Positions 1 through 8,264 of a stretch of DNA of 64,000 bases are shown one piece after another. The notes beneath the pieces were generated by a model, which was not told where the DNA came from, did no database searches, and worked only from the letters and a program-made list of their open reading frames with translations. Within the stretch, counting starts at the first letter, position 1; every line of letters begins with the position of its first letter. Source of the DNA: Streptomyces sp. XY006 (GTDB taxonomy: Bacteria; Actinomycetota; Actinomycetes; Streptomycetales; Streptomycetaceae). A program made the translations under genes and the position numbers. The DNA is taken from positions 1-64,000 of the forward strand of contig NZ_NOKT01000012.1 of NCBI RefSeq assembly GCF_002237655.1, read 5' to 3'.

Positions 1-39
1 CCCCCCAGGTCATCCGTTCGACAGGGGGGAACAGTCATG
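1..39 (-). CDS. possible 5' end of a leftward gene cut by the window start
   Basis: An ATG on the minus strand at 39 opens a frame that stays open for the 13 codons to the window edge (MTVPPCRTDDLG). A TATGTT-like -10 element lies on the same strand at about 81-86. No clear ribosome binding site is visible and the piece is too short to assign to a family. It may be chance, since G+C-rich sequence is often open. Confidence 0.25.
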
Positions 40-104
40 CCGGGCCCGGAGGCCAGCGGCCCTCTTGCAGGACCGCGGAAAACATAACGGGGGTCGCCCG
101 GGAG

Positions 105-148
105 CCGGTCGCCGGGAGGGCCGGTCGCGGGGGGCCGGTCGCGGGGGG
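105..148. repeat. short tandem repeats just past the lactonase stop
   Basis: Two exact copies of CCGGTCGCGGGGGG (121-134 and 135-148) follow a diverged copy at about 105-120. They lie immediately downstream of the leftward lactonase stop codon at 153-155. The same kind of gene-end repeat occurs at several other stops in the window. Confidence 0.75.
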
Positions 149-152
149 CACG

Positions 153-1178
153 TCAGCCGAGGACCACGCAGGATGCCGCCGGCACGTGGATCGAGCCGCC
201 GCGTCGCGGGATCCCGGTGGCCGGGTCCACGGCGAACCAGGTCACGTCGCCCGAGCGTTCGTTCGCGACGTACAGGAGGCCGCCGGCCGCCGTGAGGGCG
301 CGGGGCCAGTGGCCGCCGCAGGGGACCGTCGTGACGAGCCGCAGTTCCTCGCCCTCGACGGCGAGCACGGACAGCACGTCCTCACCACGCGTGGCGGTCC
401 ACACGAAGCGCCCGTCGGCCGAGACGGCGATGCCCGAGGGGTAGGCGTCGCCCGCCGGAGCGCCGGGCAGGACCGGGATCTCGCTCAGCGGCGTCAGGAC
501 GCCGCCGGCGGCGTCCCAGCGGCAGGCCGTGACCGAGGGACTGAGTTCATTGACGACGTAGGCGCGGGTGCCGTCCGGGTGGAAGGCCAGGTGACGGGGC
601 CCCGAGCCGGGCCGCAGGGCCGTCTCCCGGTGCAGGGCGAGGGCGCCGTCCGCGAGGGTGCACACCCGCACCGAGTCGGTGCCCAGGTCGACGCTGACGG
701 CCCAGCGGCCGCTCGGGTCGGACTGCACCTGGTGGGCGTGCGGGCCCTGCTGGCGCGGCGTGCAGGGGCCGGCGCCGGTGTGCCGGAGCACGCTGGAGGC
801 AGTCCGGGCGAGCGTTCCGTCGGGGCGGAGGGGCACGGCGGTGACGCTGCCGGAGCCGTAGTTCGCGGTGAGGACGTGTCCGTCGAAGAGGCCGAGGTGG
901 GTGGGTCCGCTGCCGTCGACCGGCACGGGCGGGCCGGCCGGCTCCGGCCGGTCCCCGCTCACGCGGTACGCGGCCACCGCACCCCGGGTCGCCTCACTGA
1001 CCGCGTACAGGGTCCGCCCGTCGGGCGAGAGGGCCAGGTAGGAGGGGTCGGGGAGGTCGTCGAGGGTGCCGAGCACGGTCAGCGCACCGGTGGTGTCGAC
1101 CTCCGCGGTCACGATCCCGGGGCCGCCGGCCGCCGTGAACGATCCGATGAACGCCCGCTGCCGACCGCCGACCGCCAC
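153..1178 (-). CDS. lactonase-family beta-propeller protein (YkgB/Pgl-like)
   Basis: A 341-residue protein of the lactonase (seven-bladed propeller) family, which includes 6-phosphogluconolactonase of the YbhE/Pgl type. Repeated blade signatures are visible, such as AFIGSFTAAGGPGI at the N-terminus, SPDGRTLYAVSE near residue 60, HPDGTRAYVVNE near 215 and SADGRFVWTATRG near 270. Length fits the family. The GTG at 1178 is preferred over the longer ORF because a GAGAGGGG Shine-Dalgarno lies about 8 bases upstream and the blade motif begins at once. It stands alone, with no pentose-phosphate genes beside it, so the true substrate is open. The substrate assignment is inference; the fold is clear. 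Confidence 0.85.
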   Translation of the reverse strand: MAVGGRQRAFIGSFTAAGGPGIVTAEVDTTGALTVLGTLDDLPDPSYLALSPDGRTLYAVSEATRGAVAAYRVSGDRPEPAGPPVPVDGSGPTHLGLFDGHVLTANYGSGSVTAVPLRPDGTLARTASSVLRHTGAGPCTPRQQGPHAHQVQSDPSGRWAVSVDLGTDSVRVCTLADGALALHRETALRPGSGPRHLAFHPDGTRAYVVNELSPSVTACRWDAAGGVLTPLSEIPVLPGAPAGDAYPSGIAVSADGRFVWTATRGEDVLSVLAVEGEELRLVTTVPCGGHWPRALTAAGGLLYVANERSGDVTWFAVDPATGIPRRGGSIHVPAASCVVLG

Positions 1179-1284
1179 CGCTGACCCCTCTCGCCCGTGT
1201 GCCGCGCCGGCCCGGTGGACCGCGCAGCCGATCATGCGCGGTCTAGACCAACGGGTCAAGGGCGCGGGGGGCCGATCGGCTCAC

Positions 1285-1497
1285 GGACCGACCGGAGGCG
1301 GACGGACCGACCGGAGGCGGACGGACTGCCTGGAGCCGGACGGACTGCCCGGCGGCTCACGGCCTGCCCGGGCACGTCCGCCGCGCGACCGGCAGCTGAC
1401 GGACTGCCCGGGCACGTCAGCCGTGCGAGCGGCAGCTCACGCGCCTACCCGCGACGCACGTGCCTACCCACGACTCATGCGCCTACCTGCGCCTGAG
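1285..1497. repeat. degenerate 19-21 bp minisatellite, about 11 units
   Basis: The 354-bp gap between the lactonase start (1178) and the FUSC stop (1533) holds a chain of units: two identical GGACCGACCGGAGGCGGAC units (1285-1303, 1304-1322), then diverging units at 1323, 1342, 1361, 1380, 1401 and 1421, and three units beginning GYGCCTACC at 1441, 1460 and 1479. Unit length is 19 nt in most and 20-21 nt in the middle. Open frames through it appear to be by-products of the repeat; I see no gene here. Confidence 0.8.
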
Positions 1498-1532
1498 CAG
1501 CCCTCAGCCACGGCTCGCGCACCACCCCCGGC

Positions 1533-3023
1533 TCACGCGCCCACCAAGGGCGAGCCCGACGGTGCGCGAAGGGGCCGGGCGAGTTCGGCCAGGGCCCTTT
1601 CCAGGCCGTGCAGGTGGGCCAGTGCGGGTTCCGTGACGGGCGAGCCGTCCGCGTGGACGGCGATGTCCCGGCCCTCGGTGAGGGCCTCGACCGCGGCCTC
1701 CACACGCCGGCAGGCCGTGGCCAGGCGGGCGTCGTGCGAGGCCTCCGGGTCGGCGGCGACGGCGACCAGGCCGCGGATCTCGCGGGCGCAGTCGTCGAGG
1801 AGGTCCAGGACGTGCCGGGCCCGGCGCTTGCGGCCGAGCATAGGGTTCAGCGGGTGCACCAGCGGGGCCACCGAGAGCCGCACCCGGGCGAGGAGCTGCT
1901 CCAGCTCGGCCACGCGCGGGGCGGGATCGGCGTCCGGCGCGCCGGCCAGCCGCCGGGCGGTCTCGACGGCACAGGCGTGCACACAGCGCAGGGCCCGCCG
2001 GATCCAGGCGTCGGTGATGCTGTGCGTCGTGACGGGCAGGACGAGGACGACGGCCAGCGCGGCACCGAGCGCCCCGACGCCGGTCTCGGCCAGCCGCAGC
2101 GCGAGCAGCCCGGGGCTGAGCACGCCGAGGAGGCCGTAGAGCAGCCCGGCGAGCAGGGTCACCCAGAGCATCATCCAGGTGTAGGAGACGGCCGCGGTGT
2201 AGAAGATGCCGAAGACGCAGAGGGCGGCGAGGGCGGCCGTGACGGCCGGGTCGCCGTGCACGGGCAGGGCGACGACCAGGCCGAGGGCGATGCCGATGAC
2301 CGTGCCGAGCAGCCGGCGGAAGCCGCGCACCAGCGTCTCGCCGCGCGAGGTGGTGTTGACGAAGATCCACCAGGTGGCGCCGACGGCCCAGTACCAGCGC
2401 TGGCCGGACAGCAGCTGGCCGACGACGAGCGCGAAGCCCGCTCCGGCGGTCGCCTGGATCGCCTGCCGGGTGGTCACCCGGGCCAGGCCCGTGCCGCCCG
2501 GCGGGGCGGGTACCACGGGCGGGGGCAGGCGGCGCTCGTAGCACCACAGACCGAACCGCACCGCCGCGGCGGCGAGGACGGACAGCAGGACGGCGGCGTA
2601 CAGCTCGGGCAGCCGGTCGGTGGTCGCGTGCAGGAACTGCGCCACGAAGAACGTCATGAACGCGAACACGCCGAGGCTGTGCCCGCGCGGGCCCCAGCGG
2701 CGGGCGTACACGCCCGCGCCGACCACCGCGAGGAAGGTGAGGTCGCGGGCCACGGGGTGGTCGTGGAGTTCGGCCGCGGCGGTGAGCACCGGCAGGCCGA
2801 CGGCGGGCAGCAGCGCGGTGGTGACCGCCTGGCCGCGGACCGTGGCGTCGGTGACGGTGAACAGGGCGAGCAGGGCGGCCAGGCCGCCGGTGACGGCCCC
2901 GATGAGGGAGTGCCCGGCGAGGCCGCAGACGGCGACCGCGAGCGTGATGCCGAGCACGGCGCGCAGGGCGAACCGCAATCGCGTCCGCCCCGGATCCGGA
3001 GCCGTGAACACCCTCTTCAGCAC
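1533..3023 (-). CDS. FUSC-family integral membrane protein
   Basis: A 496-residue protein with two blocks of hydrophobic segments (about residues 20-165 and 195-345) separated by a proline-rich linker, followed by a soluble helical tail of about 140 residues. This two-block layout and the sequence GQRWYWAVGATWWIFVNTTSRGETLVRGFRRLLGT match the fusaric acid resistance/aromatic acid efflux (FUSC) family. GTG start at 3023, with an AAGGGGG Shine-Dalgarno upstream. It is divergent from the Lrp-type regulator at 3240, so control by that protein is plausible. An intrinsic-terminator-like hairpin sits in its leader. Substrate unknown. Confidence 0.85.
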   Translation of the reverse strand: MLKRVFTAPDPGRTRLRFALRAVLGITLAVAVCGLAGHSLIGAVTGGLAALLALFTVTDATVRGQAVTTALLPAVGLPVLTAAAELHDHPVARDLTFLAVVGAGVYARRWGPRGHSLGVFAFMTFFVAQFLHATTDRLPELYAAVLLSVLAAAAVRFGLWCYERRLPPPVVPAPPGGTGLARVTTRQAIQATAGAGFALVVGQLLSGQRWYWAVGATWWIFVNTTSRGETLVRGFRRLLGTVIGIALGLVVALPVHGDPAVTAALAALCVFGIFYTAAVSYTWMMLWVTLLAGLLYGLLGVLSPGLLALRLAETGVGALGAALAVVLVLPVTTHSITDAWIRRALRCVHACAVETARRLAGAPDADPAPRVAELEQLLARVRLSVAPLVHPLNPMLGRKRRARHVLDLLDDCAREIRGLVAVAADPEASHDARLATACRRVEAAVEALTEGRDIAVHADGSPVTEPALAHLHGLERALAELARPLRAPSGSPLVGA

Positions 3024-3064
3024 CGTTTACCGCCCCCTTCGCGCATGGATCGGGAATGAGCATG

Positions 3065-3092
3065 AAAAAGGCGCCGCGGGGTCCGCAGCGCC
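3065..3092 (-). terminator. terminator-like hairpin in the 5' leader of the FUSC gene
   Basis: Read leftward, a 10-bp G+C-rich stem with one mismatch and a 3-nt loop (arms 3070-3079 and 3083-3092) is followed directly by five T residues (3069-3065). It lies 42-69 nt upstream of the FUSC start codon, so any FUSC transcript starting further upstream must pass it. It may be an attenuator or a simple terminator for leftward read-through. Confidence 0.6.
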
Positions 3093-3239
3093 ATCGACGC
3101 CTCCATATCAGCACCTCGGGCACCACTGGCTCAACCGGCACCTTTTAGACTGGGCCATTGGTACAGCCCGGTCGGCCGGAACTCGGCCGCCGCAGAGCCA
3201 ACGGACCGCCTGGGGACTGACGGACGAGGAGGACGCGGC

Positions 3240-3716
3240 ATGCCCGTGGACGAGCTCGACACCCGCATCCTGCGGCTGCTGCTGGAGCAGCCGCGCACGA
3301 GCGTGCGCGAGTACGCCCGGATCCTCGGCGTCGCCCGGGGCACGCTGCAGGCGCGGCTCGACCGGCTGGAGCGCGAGGGCGTGATCACCGGTACGGCGCC
3401 CGCCCTCTCCCCCGCCGCGCTCGGGCACCCGGTGCTCGCGTTCGTGCACATCGAGGTCACGCAGGGGCATCTCGACGAGGTGGGCGACGCGCTGGCCGCG
3501 GTGCCGGAGATCGTGGAGGCGTTCTCCATCACGGGCGGCGGCGATCTGCTGGCCCGGGTCGTGGCCCGGGACAACGCGCATCTGGAGGACGTCGTCCAGA
3601 AGCTGATCAGCATGCCGGGCGTCGTGCGCACCCGCACCGAGGTCGCGCTGCGCGAGCGGGTGCCCCACCGGCTGCTGCCGCTCGTGGAGTCGATCGGGCG
3701 GTCGGCCCGCCGATGA
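3240..3716 (+). CDS. Lrp/AsnC-family transcriptional regulator
   Basis: 158 residues: an N-terminal winged helix (MPVDELDTRILRLLLEQPR, HTH about residues 15-50 with VREYARILGVARGTLQARLDRLEREGVI) and a C-terminal RAM/AsnC_trans_reg effector domain (about 65-150, including GGGDLLARVVARDNAHLEDVV). This family forms octamers that bind amino acids or related small molecules. GAGGAGG precedes the ATG. It is divergent from the FUSC gene across 216 bp, a classical arrangement for control of the neighbour. The effector is not predictable. Confidence 0.92.
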   Translation: MPVDELDTRILRLLLEQPRTSVREYARILGVARGTLQARLDRLEREGVITGTAPALSPAALGHPVLAFVHIEVTQGHLDEVGDALAAVPEIVEAFSITGGGDLLARVVARDNAHLEDVVQKLISMPGVVRTRTEVALRERVPHRLLPLVESIGRSARR

Positions 3717-3735
3717 TCTTTGAGAGCATGACGGC

Positions 3736-4431
3736 ATGAGCAGGCTCCGCGGAACTTCGGTCATCTTCGATCTCGACGGCACACTCGTGGACAGCGAGCC
3801 GCACTACTTCGAGGCGGGCCGCCAGACCCTCGCCGCGTACGGCGTCACGGACTTCACCTGGGCGGACCACGAGCGCTACGTCGGCATCAGCACCCAGGAG
3901 ACCGTCGCGGACTGGAAGGACCGCTACGGTCTGCCCGCCACGGTGGACGAACTGCTCGCCGCGAAGAACCGCCGCTACCTGGAGCTGGCCCGCAGCGCCC
4001 CGCGCGCCTACCCGGAGATGCGCGCGTTCGTCGAACGGCTGGCGGCCGAGGGCGTCCCCATGGCGGTGGCCTCGGGCTCGTCCCCGCAGGCCATCGAGGC
4101 GGTGCTCACCGGTACCGGCCTGGACGCGCATCTGCGCACCGTGGTCTCCGCGGACGAGGTGGCACACGGCAAGCCGGCCCCCGACGTCTTCCTGGAGGCG
4201 GCCCGCCGGCTGGGCGCGTCCCCGGCCGACTGCGTGGTGCTGGAGGACGCCGCCCCGGGCGCCGCCGCCGCGCACGCCGCGGGGATGCGGTGCATCGCGA
4301 TCCCCTACGTCCCGGCGCAGGCCGACGCACCGGAGTTCGCCACCGCGGGTCTGCTGCTGCGGGGCGGGCAGGCGGAGTTCACGGCCCGGGCCGCGTACGA
4401 CTGGCTCACGGGCGTGGCCGGTCCTTCCTGA
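3736..4431 (+). CDS. HAD-superfamily phosphatase, beta-phosphoglucomutase-like
   Basis: 231 residues with motif I FDLDGTLVDSEP (nucleophile and acid/base Asp of DxD at about residues 12-14), motif II VASGSSPQA near 110, motif III Lys in GKPAPDVF near 145, and motif IV LEDAAPG near 170. The helical C1 cap between motifs I and II and the overall length fit the phosphoglucomutase/phosphoglycolate phosphatase-like branch (IA). It starts 20 bases after the Lrp gene on the same strand and may be cotranscribed. The substrate is probably a sugar phosphate, but this is not shown by the sequence. The reading frame remains open for 42 codons past its TGA; I treat that as chance. Confidence 0.92.
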   Translation: MSRLRGTSVIFDLDGTLVDSEPHYFEAGRQTLAAYGVTDFTWADHERYVGISTQETVADWKDRYGLPATVDELLAAKNRRYLELARSAPRAYPEMRAFVERLAAEGVPMAVASGSSPQAIEAVLTGTGLDAHLRTVVSADEVAHGKPAPDVFLEAARRLGASPADCVVLEDAAPGAAAAHAAGMRCIAIPYVPAQADAPEFATAGLLLRGGQAEFTARAAYDWLTGVAGPS

Positions 4432-4712
4432 AGTCGCCTCGCCCGACCCGTTGACGCTCCCCCGTCCCCTCGCAGGAGCCTGGTCGACACAGCGTTCGGC
4501 GTGCTGCTGACCAGGGCGGACGGCGACGGGGTGATGCGGACGGCGGCCGCGGCCTCCTGACGGGCCCGAGCGCCGAAGCCGGGATCCGGCGTCGTGCCGC
4601 CCGCGGCGCCGGGTCGCGGACGTCACACGAACTTTTTTGCGGCAGCAGTGATTGTTTCGCTTCCGGCGTCCGTACCTCTGGGTGTTGGGCCGTTCATATC
4701 CCAGGAGGCACG

Positions 4713-5477
4713 ATGCGCATCTCGCGCAGCACGGCAGGAACCGCGTTCGTGGGCGGTGCGTTGATCCTCACGCTCTCCGCGCTCGCCTACCCCAGCATGC
4801 TGGGCGTGCAGAACGCGGCTTCCGGCCAGGACCGCATCATCGCCAACACCCAATGGGGGCCGCTGACCGAGGCCGACCGGGACTTCGTGGTCCGTGTGCG
4901 CGCGGCAGGCCTGTGGGAGTACCCGCTCGGGCAGATGGCGATGACCAAGGGCACGACGCCGGCGATGAAGGAAGTCGCCAAGCACCTGCTCGTGGGACAC
5001 GGCCGCCTCGACGCCTCGTGCCGCAAGCTCGGCACGGACCTGGGCATCACCCTGCCGAACGAACCGTCCCCCCAGCAGCAGCAGTTCGTGGCGACGGCGG
5101 AAGGCGCCACCGGCAAGGAGTTCGACTCGACGGCGGTGACCATCATGCGCGTGGCCCACGGGAGCATCTTCCCGACCGTCGCCAAGATCCGGGCGACCAC
5201 CCGGAACACCCTCGTGCGGGAACTGGCCGACCAGACCAACGACACGGTGCTGGACCACATCTCGATCCTGGAGAAGACGGGCCTGGTCAATCACGAGCAG
5301 GTCGCCTTCCAGATCACCGCGCCGGCGAAGCTCCCCCAGGACCAGACGACGCCGCCGCCTCCCGCGGCGGGCGCGCCGGTCCGGGTGCTGCCGGTCCCCG
5401 AGGACCTGAAGGACTTCCAGACGGTCGCCCCCAACCCGTCCTACGCGCAGCCGCAGCCCTCACCGACGGTGGGGTGA
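4713..5477 (+). CDS. secreted DUF4142 (ferritin-like) protein
   Basis: 254 residues. The N-terminus carries an uncleaved or cleaved signal segment (about residues 10-28: TAFVGGALILTLSALAYP). Residues 45-190 form the helical DUF4142 domain, with LTEADRDFVVRVRAAGLWE, GTTPAMKEVAKHLLVGHGRLD and a later HGSIFPTVAKIRATTRNTLVREL; DUF4142 is predicted to be a ferritin-like four-helix bundle. The tail after residue 195 is proline-rich and probably disordered. AGGAGG precedes the ATG at 4713. The 281-bp region upstream has no other recognisable gene. Function unknown; extracellular or cell-surface location is inferred. Confidence 0.88.
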   Translation: MRISRSTAGTAFVGGALILTLSALAYPSMLGVQNAASGQDRIIANTQWGPLTEADRDFVVRVRAAGLWEYPLGQMAMTKGTTPAMKEVAKHLLVGHGRLDASCRKLGTDLGITLPNEPSPQQQQFVATAEGATGKEFDSTAVTIMRVAHGSIFPTVAKIRATTRNTLVRELADQTNDTVLDHISILEKTGLVNHEQVAFQITAPAKLPQDQTTPPPPAAGAPVRVLPVPEDLKDFQTVAPNPSYAQPQPSPTVG

Positions 5478-5543
5478 GCGGCAACGGCGCCGCCGTCGGA
5501 CGGCGCCGGAGGTGAGGGGCACGCGACCCCGACCGCGTGCCCT

Positions 5544-5630
5544 GCCGGGACCCCGGGCCCGTGGGGGCTCGTGCCCGCCGGGCCCCTGACTCGTGGAAGG
5601 GCACCCGCCCGCCGGGACCCCGGGCCCGTG
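5544..5630. repeat. 20-bp direct repeat pair between two convergent stops
   Basis: GCCGGGACCCCGGGCCCGTG occurs exactly twice, at 5544-5563 and 5611-5630, between the DUF4142 stop (5477) and the stop of the leftward LysR-like gene (5635). Each copy contains the palindrome GGGACCCCGGGCCC-like core, so each may also fold. Confidence 0.8.
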
Positions 5631-5634
5631 CGGG

Positions 5635-6471
5635 CTACGGCCGGCGGGGCCGGCCCCGCTTGCCGCCGCTCCTGCCGCCACCCTTACCGGCGCTGCTGCT
5701 ACCGCTCTTGCCAGAGCTCTTTCCACCGCCCTTGCCCGTGCTCTTGGCGCCGCCCGGGGTGCCGCCGCGTCGGGTGGCGCCGGGCTTTCCGGCCGTCGTC
5801 GGCTTGCGCCGGGAGCCGTCCTTGTCCGTGCGCCCGGGCTGGTCCGCCGGAGGCTGCACACGGCCCCGGGTGCTGTTGACCGTGCGGCCGCGGACGATGC
5901 CGATGAAGTCCTCCACCTGGTCGGTCGTCGCGTCCTCGGGCCAGGCGAGGGCGACGCGCGACTCGGGGGCGTCCTTGAGGGGCCTGTGCGTGAGGTCCTT
6001 GCGGTGGTGCAGGCGCGCGAGCGACAGCGGGACGATCAGGACGCCGATGCCCGCCGCGACCAGCTCGACCGCGTCGGCCGTCGTGGCGGGGCGTTCGAAG
6101 GCGGGCCGTCCGGGGAGCCCCTGCTCCCAGTCGAGGACGTCGTCCAGGGGGTGGAGCACGATGTCGTCGGACAGGTCCTCGGGCGTCACCTCGTCGACCG
6201 CCGTGACCAGGTGGTCCTTGGGGACGACGACGACCGTCTGCTCGGTGTAGAGGGGGATCGCGCTGAAGACCGTACGGTCCACGGGCAGCCGGACCAGTCC
6301 CGCGTCGGCCTCCCCGCCGCGCAGCTGCTCGGCCGTCACCGCGGCGGGCACCTGCGTGAGGGTCAGCGGGACGCCGGGATGCCGCTCGTTCCAGACGCGC
6401 ACCCATTTGTCGGGCATCACCCCGGGGACGTACACGAGCCGGAACGGGGAGGGAACTTCCGAGCCTGTCAC
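5635..6471 (-). CDS. LysR-type substrate-binding domain protein without HTH, with basic C-tail
   Basis: 278 residues. Residues 8-200 match the periplasmic-binding-fold effector domain of LysR regulators (FRLVYVPGVMPDKWVRVWNE, GGEADAGLVRLP, VVVVPKDHLVTA, VELVAAGIGVLIVPLSLA). The N-terminal winged helix of true LysR proteins is absent: the domain starts within ten residues of the GTG and no upstream HTH frame exists. The last 75 residues are low complexity, rich in Gly, Lys, Ser and Arg, ending GGKRGRPRRP. It is divergent from the DUF5997 gene with 58 bp between starts. Such a protein could bind nucleic acid through the tail or regulate by protein contact; both are inference. Confidence 0.85.
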   Translation of the reverse strand: MTGSEVPSPFRLVYVPGVMPDKWVRVWNERHPGVPLTLTQVPAAVTAEQLRGGEADAGLVRLPVDRTVFSAIPLYTEQTVVVVPKDHLVTAVDEVTPEDLSDDIVLHPLDDVLDWEQGLPGRPAFERPATTADAVELVAAGIGVLIVPLSLARLHHRKDLTHRPLKDAPESRVALAWPEDATTDQVEDFIGIVRGRTVNSTRGRVQPPADQPGRTDKDGSRRKPTTAGKPGATRRGGTPGGAKSTGKGGGKSSGKSGSSSAGKGGGRSGGKRGRPRRP

Positions 6472-6529
6472 CTGGCCAGGTTACCGGCCGTGGTCAGGGC
6501 TCGTGCACACGCTCGATACGCTGGATGCC

Positions 6530-6913
6530 ATGACGTCGCACCAGAGCACCCAGACGATGAAGCCCGCCACCGCGGCGAAGAAACTGGGTGTGTACCTCGA
6601 GGCCACCCCCGCCGATTTCCGGGAGGGTGTCGTCTCACGCGCCGAGCTGAACGAGCTCCAGGCGAACCCGCCCCAGTGGCTGCAGGACCTGCGGCGCAAC
6701 GGCCCGCACCCCCGCCCCGTGGTCGCCGCGAAGCTCGGCGTCTCCATCGCGGGCCTGGCCCGCGGGGGTGTCACCGAGGCCCTCACCACCGAACAGATCG
6801 AGACGCTGAAGCAGGAGAACCCCGAGTGGCTGGTGCGCGAGCGCGCCACCCAGGCCGAGGTCCGCAAGGAGGCGGCCCGCGTCAAGAAGAAGCACGCCGA
6901 GCGCAACGACTGA
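6530..6913 (+). CDS. DUF5997 family protein
   Basis: 127 residues, highly charged and soluble: a short N-terminus, MKPATAAKKLGVYLEATPADFREG near 10-33, and a Lys/Arg/Glu-rich helical end (EVRKEAARVKKKHAERND). This matches the actinobacterial DUF5997 family as I remember it. ATG 6530 is chosen because the conserved region starts soon after and the longer frame runs back through the divergent LysR-like gene. It shares a 58-bp divergent promoter region with the LysR-domain protein, suggesting common control. Function unknown. Confidence 0.82.
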   Translation: MTSHQSTQTMKPATAAKKLGVYLEATPADFREGVVSRAELNELQANPPQWLQDLRRNGPHPRPVVAAKLGVSIAGLARGGVTEALTTEQIETLKQENPEWLVRERATQAEVRKEAARVKKKHAERND

Positions 6914-7071
6914 TCCCGCCTCCGGCATGACACCCGTCGCCCTCTCGCGCGGTGAGGGCGCCGGTCGCGCCCGGAGTTGACCGGGGGCTTTCGGACCGGC
7001 GCCTTCGCGTGCTCCCTTTCGACCGGGACAGGTCCGGCACAAAACGCCACACCGCGCCACCCCTTCCAGCC

Positions 7072-7087
7072 CGTAGAAATATCTACG
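7072..7087. promoter_or_regulatory. AT-rich inverted repeat upstream of an unknown gene
   Basis: CGTAGA-AATA-TCTACG is a perfect 6-bp inverted repeat with a 4-nt centre, and A+T-rich within a G+C-rich intergenic stretch. It lies about 100 bp upstream of the gene at 7185. It looks like an operator for a dimeric regulator; no partner is identified. Confidence 0.5.
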
Positions 7088-7184
7088 ACCATGGCTGTGG
7101 CCGGGCGGCACGCGGAACCCCGCGGGTCACCGGCCCGTGTCCCGCGCGCGCCACCGCGGCGCCGCCGACTGTGCTGGGGTGGCC

Positions 7185-7673
7185 ATGCAGAGCGTCATGT
7201 GGAAGCAAGCCGTCGAGTGGCTCGCCGCGGCCGCGACGGACCCCCAGGAGTGCAAGCGCGAGTGGGACTACGGCACGGGCACGGCGCTCGTCGAGGCCGG
7301 GCGGTACTGGGACGTGCTCAGCGTGCCCGACCGGCTCGGCCTGCTCGCGCTGGACCTGTTGTGGCGTGACCCGTTGCGGGTGCCGGGCCCCACCCTGGTG
7401 GACTCCGCCGCGCGCAGAGTGGGGTTCTTCCTGCCACCGGATCCGGTCAGCGAGTGGGTGGGGTTCGGGGTCCGGCACCTCGGCCGGGGCTCCTGGGTCG
7501 CCGTGCCGCCGCCGTACCGGCCCGCCGGCCGTCTGGAGTGGCTCGTCCCGCCGGACGGCACCGGTGCGCTGCACGCGCCCGGCGACCTGGAGTCGGCCCT
7601 GCGCGAGGCCACCGGCACCCTCGCCGTACTGGCACCGGTCAGCGCGGAACCGGTGGTGCCGGACGGCTGGTGA
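7185..7673 (+). CDS. unknown cytosolic protein, 162 aa
   Basis: I do not recognise the family. The protein starts MQSVMWKQAVEWLAAAATDP and contains WDYGTGTALVEAGRYWDVLSVPDRLGLLALDLL and a C-terminal part rich in Pro, Gly and Val. There is no signal peptide or membrane segment. ATG 7185 is preferred over the GTG-initiated longer frame because the extra 16 residues are Arg/Ala-rich and look like intergenic translation. Strong third-position G/C bias supports coding. Its 3' end overlaps the convergent gene below by 35 bp. Confidence 0.7.
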   Translation: MQSVMWKQAVEWLAAAATDPQECKREWDYGTGTALVEAGRYWDVLSVPDRLGLLALDLLWRDPLRVPGPTLVDSAARRVGFFLPPDPVSEWVGFGVRHLGRGSWVAVPPPYRPAGRLEWLVPPDGTGALHAPGDLESALREATGTLAVLAPVSAEPVVPDGW

Positions 7674-7980
7674 GCCGGGCCGGAGCCGGGCCCATGGACG
7701 GGTCGCCTGCCGGGCGGGCCCCGGCCGTGGCGACCGGGCCCATGTGCGGGCCGGCCGTCCATGAGGGGACGGCGGTCCAGGTCTCGCTCTCGGCCGGCGC
7801 GGCGAAGGAGACCCACTGGCCGTCGCGGTGCTCCGGCACCGTGTGGCCTCTGGCCTCCCACTCGGCGACCAGGGCCGCGTAGATCGGCGGATGGCCCGCG
7901 TAGGCGCTGGTGATCTCGGCGTACGGACGGGGCGCGGCGTCGCCGTGGGGAAGGCGCCGCGCCGTGTCAGTGCTGTCCAT
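7639..7980 (-). CDS. unknown small protein, 113 aa
   Basis: I do not recognise a named family. The core is PYAEITSAYAGHPPIYAALVAEWEARGHTVP followed by RDGQWVSFAAP, then a Pro/Ala-rich tail. The start MDSTDT at 7980 is chosen over the longer frame because the preceding 36 residues are compositionally odd. The tail overlaps the 3' end of the convergent gene at 7185-7673, so the last residues may be under dual coding constraint. It is divergent from the GAF regulator at 8265. Confidence 0.55.
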   Translation of the reverse strand: MDSTDTARRLPHGDAAPRPYAEITSAYAGHPPIYAALVAEWEARGHTVPEHRDGQWVSFAAPAESETWTAVPSWTAGPHMGPVATAGARPAGDPSMGPAPARLTSRPAPPVPR

Positions 7981-8264
7981 GCCAGGGCAACGGGGCGCCG
8001 TGCGCCGGTGGTACGCGGGTGGGACGCCGTCCGTCGGGTCGAGTGAACCCGTCACCCGTACGGCGGCACGCGGGCACCGGACAAACATCCAGTCAGGCGG
8101 TCGCCCGTTCAGAGCGGGGGGCGATTCCCGGACGTTCGGGCACTTTCACGCCACGGGCCTTGTGGAGCGGCCGCTTCCGGCTGCGTCGGGCTCCTCGACC
8201 GGGCCGGGCGCATCCGGTAACACTGACCCCACGCCGAGAACCGGTACGACGGCAGGGAGAGGCC

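Noticed and set aside
1066..2139. A 357-codon plus-strand frame across the minisatellite
   Set aside because: It is open because the repeat lacks stops, is antisense to the lactonase and FUSC genes, and is low complexity.
4432..4560. Open continuation of the HAD frame for 42 codons after its TGA, as if stop read-through
   Set aside because: G+C-rich DNA is often open by chance. The extension has no conserved motif and the HAD protein is complete without it.
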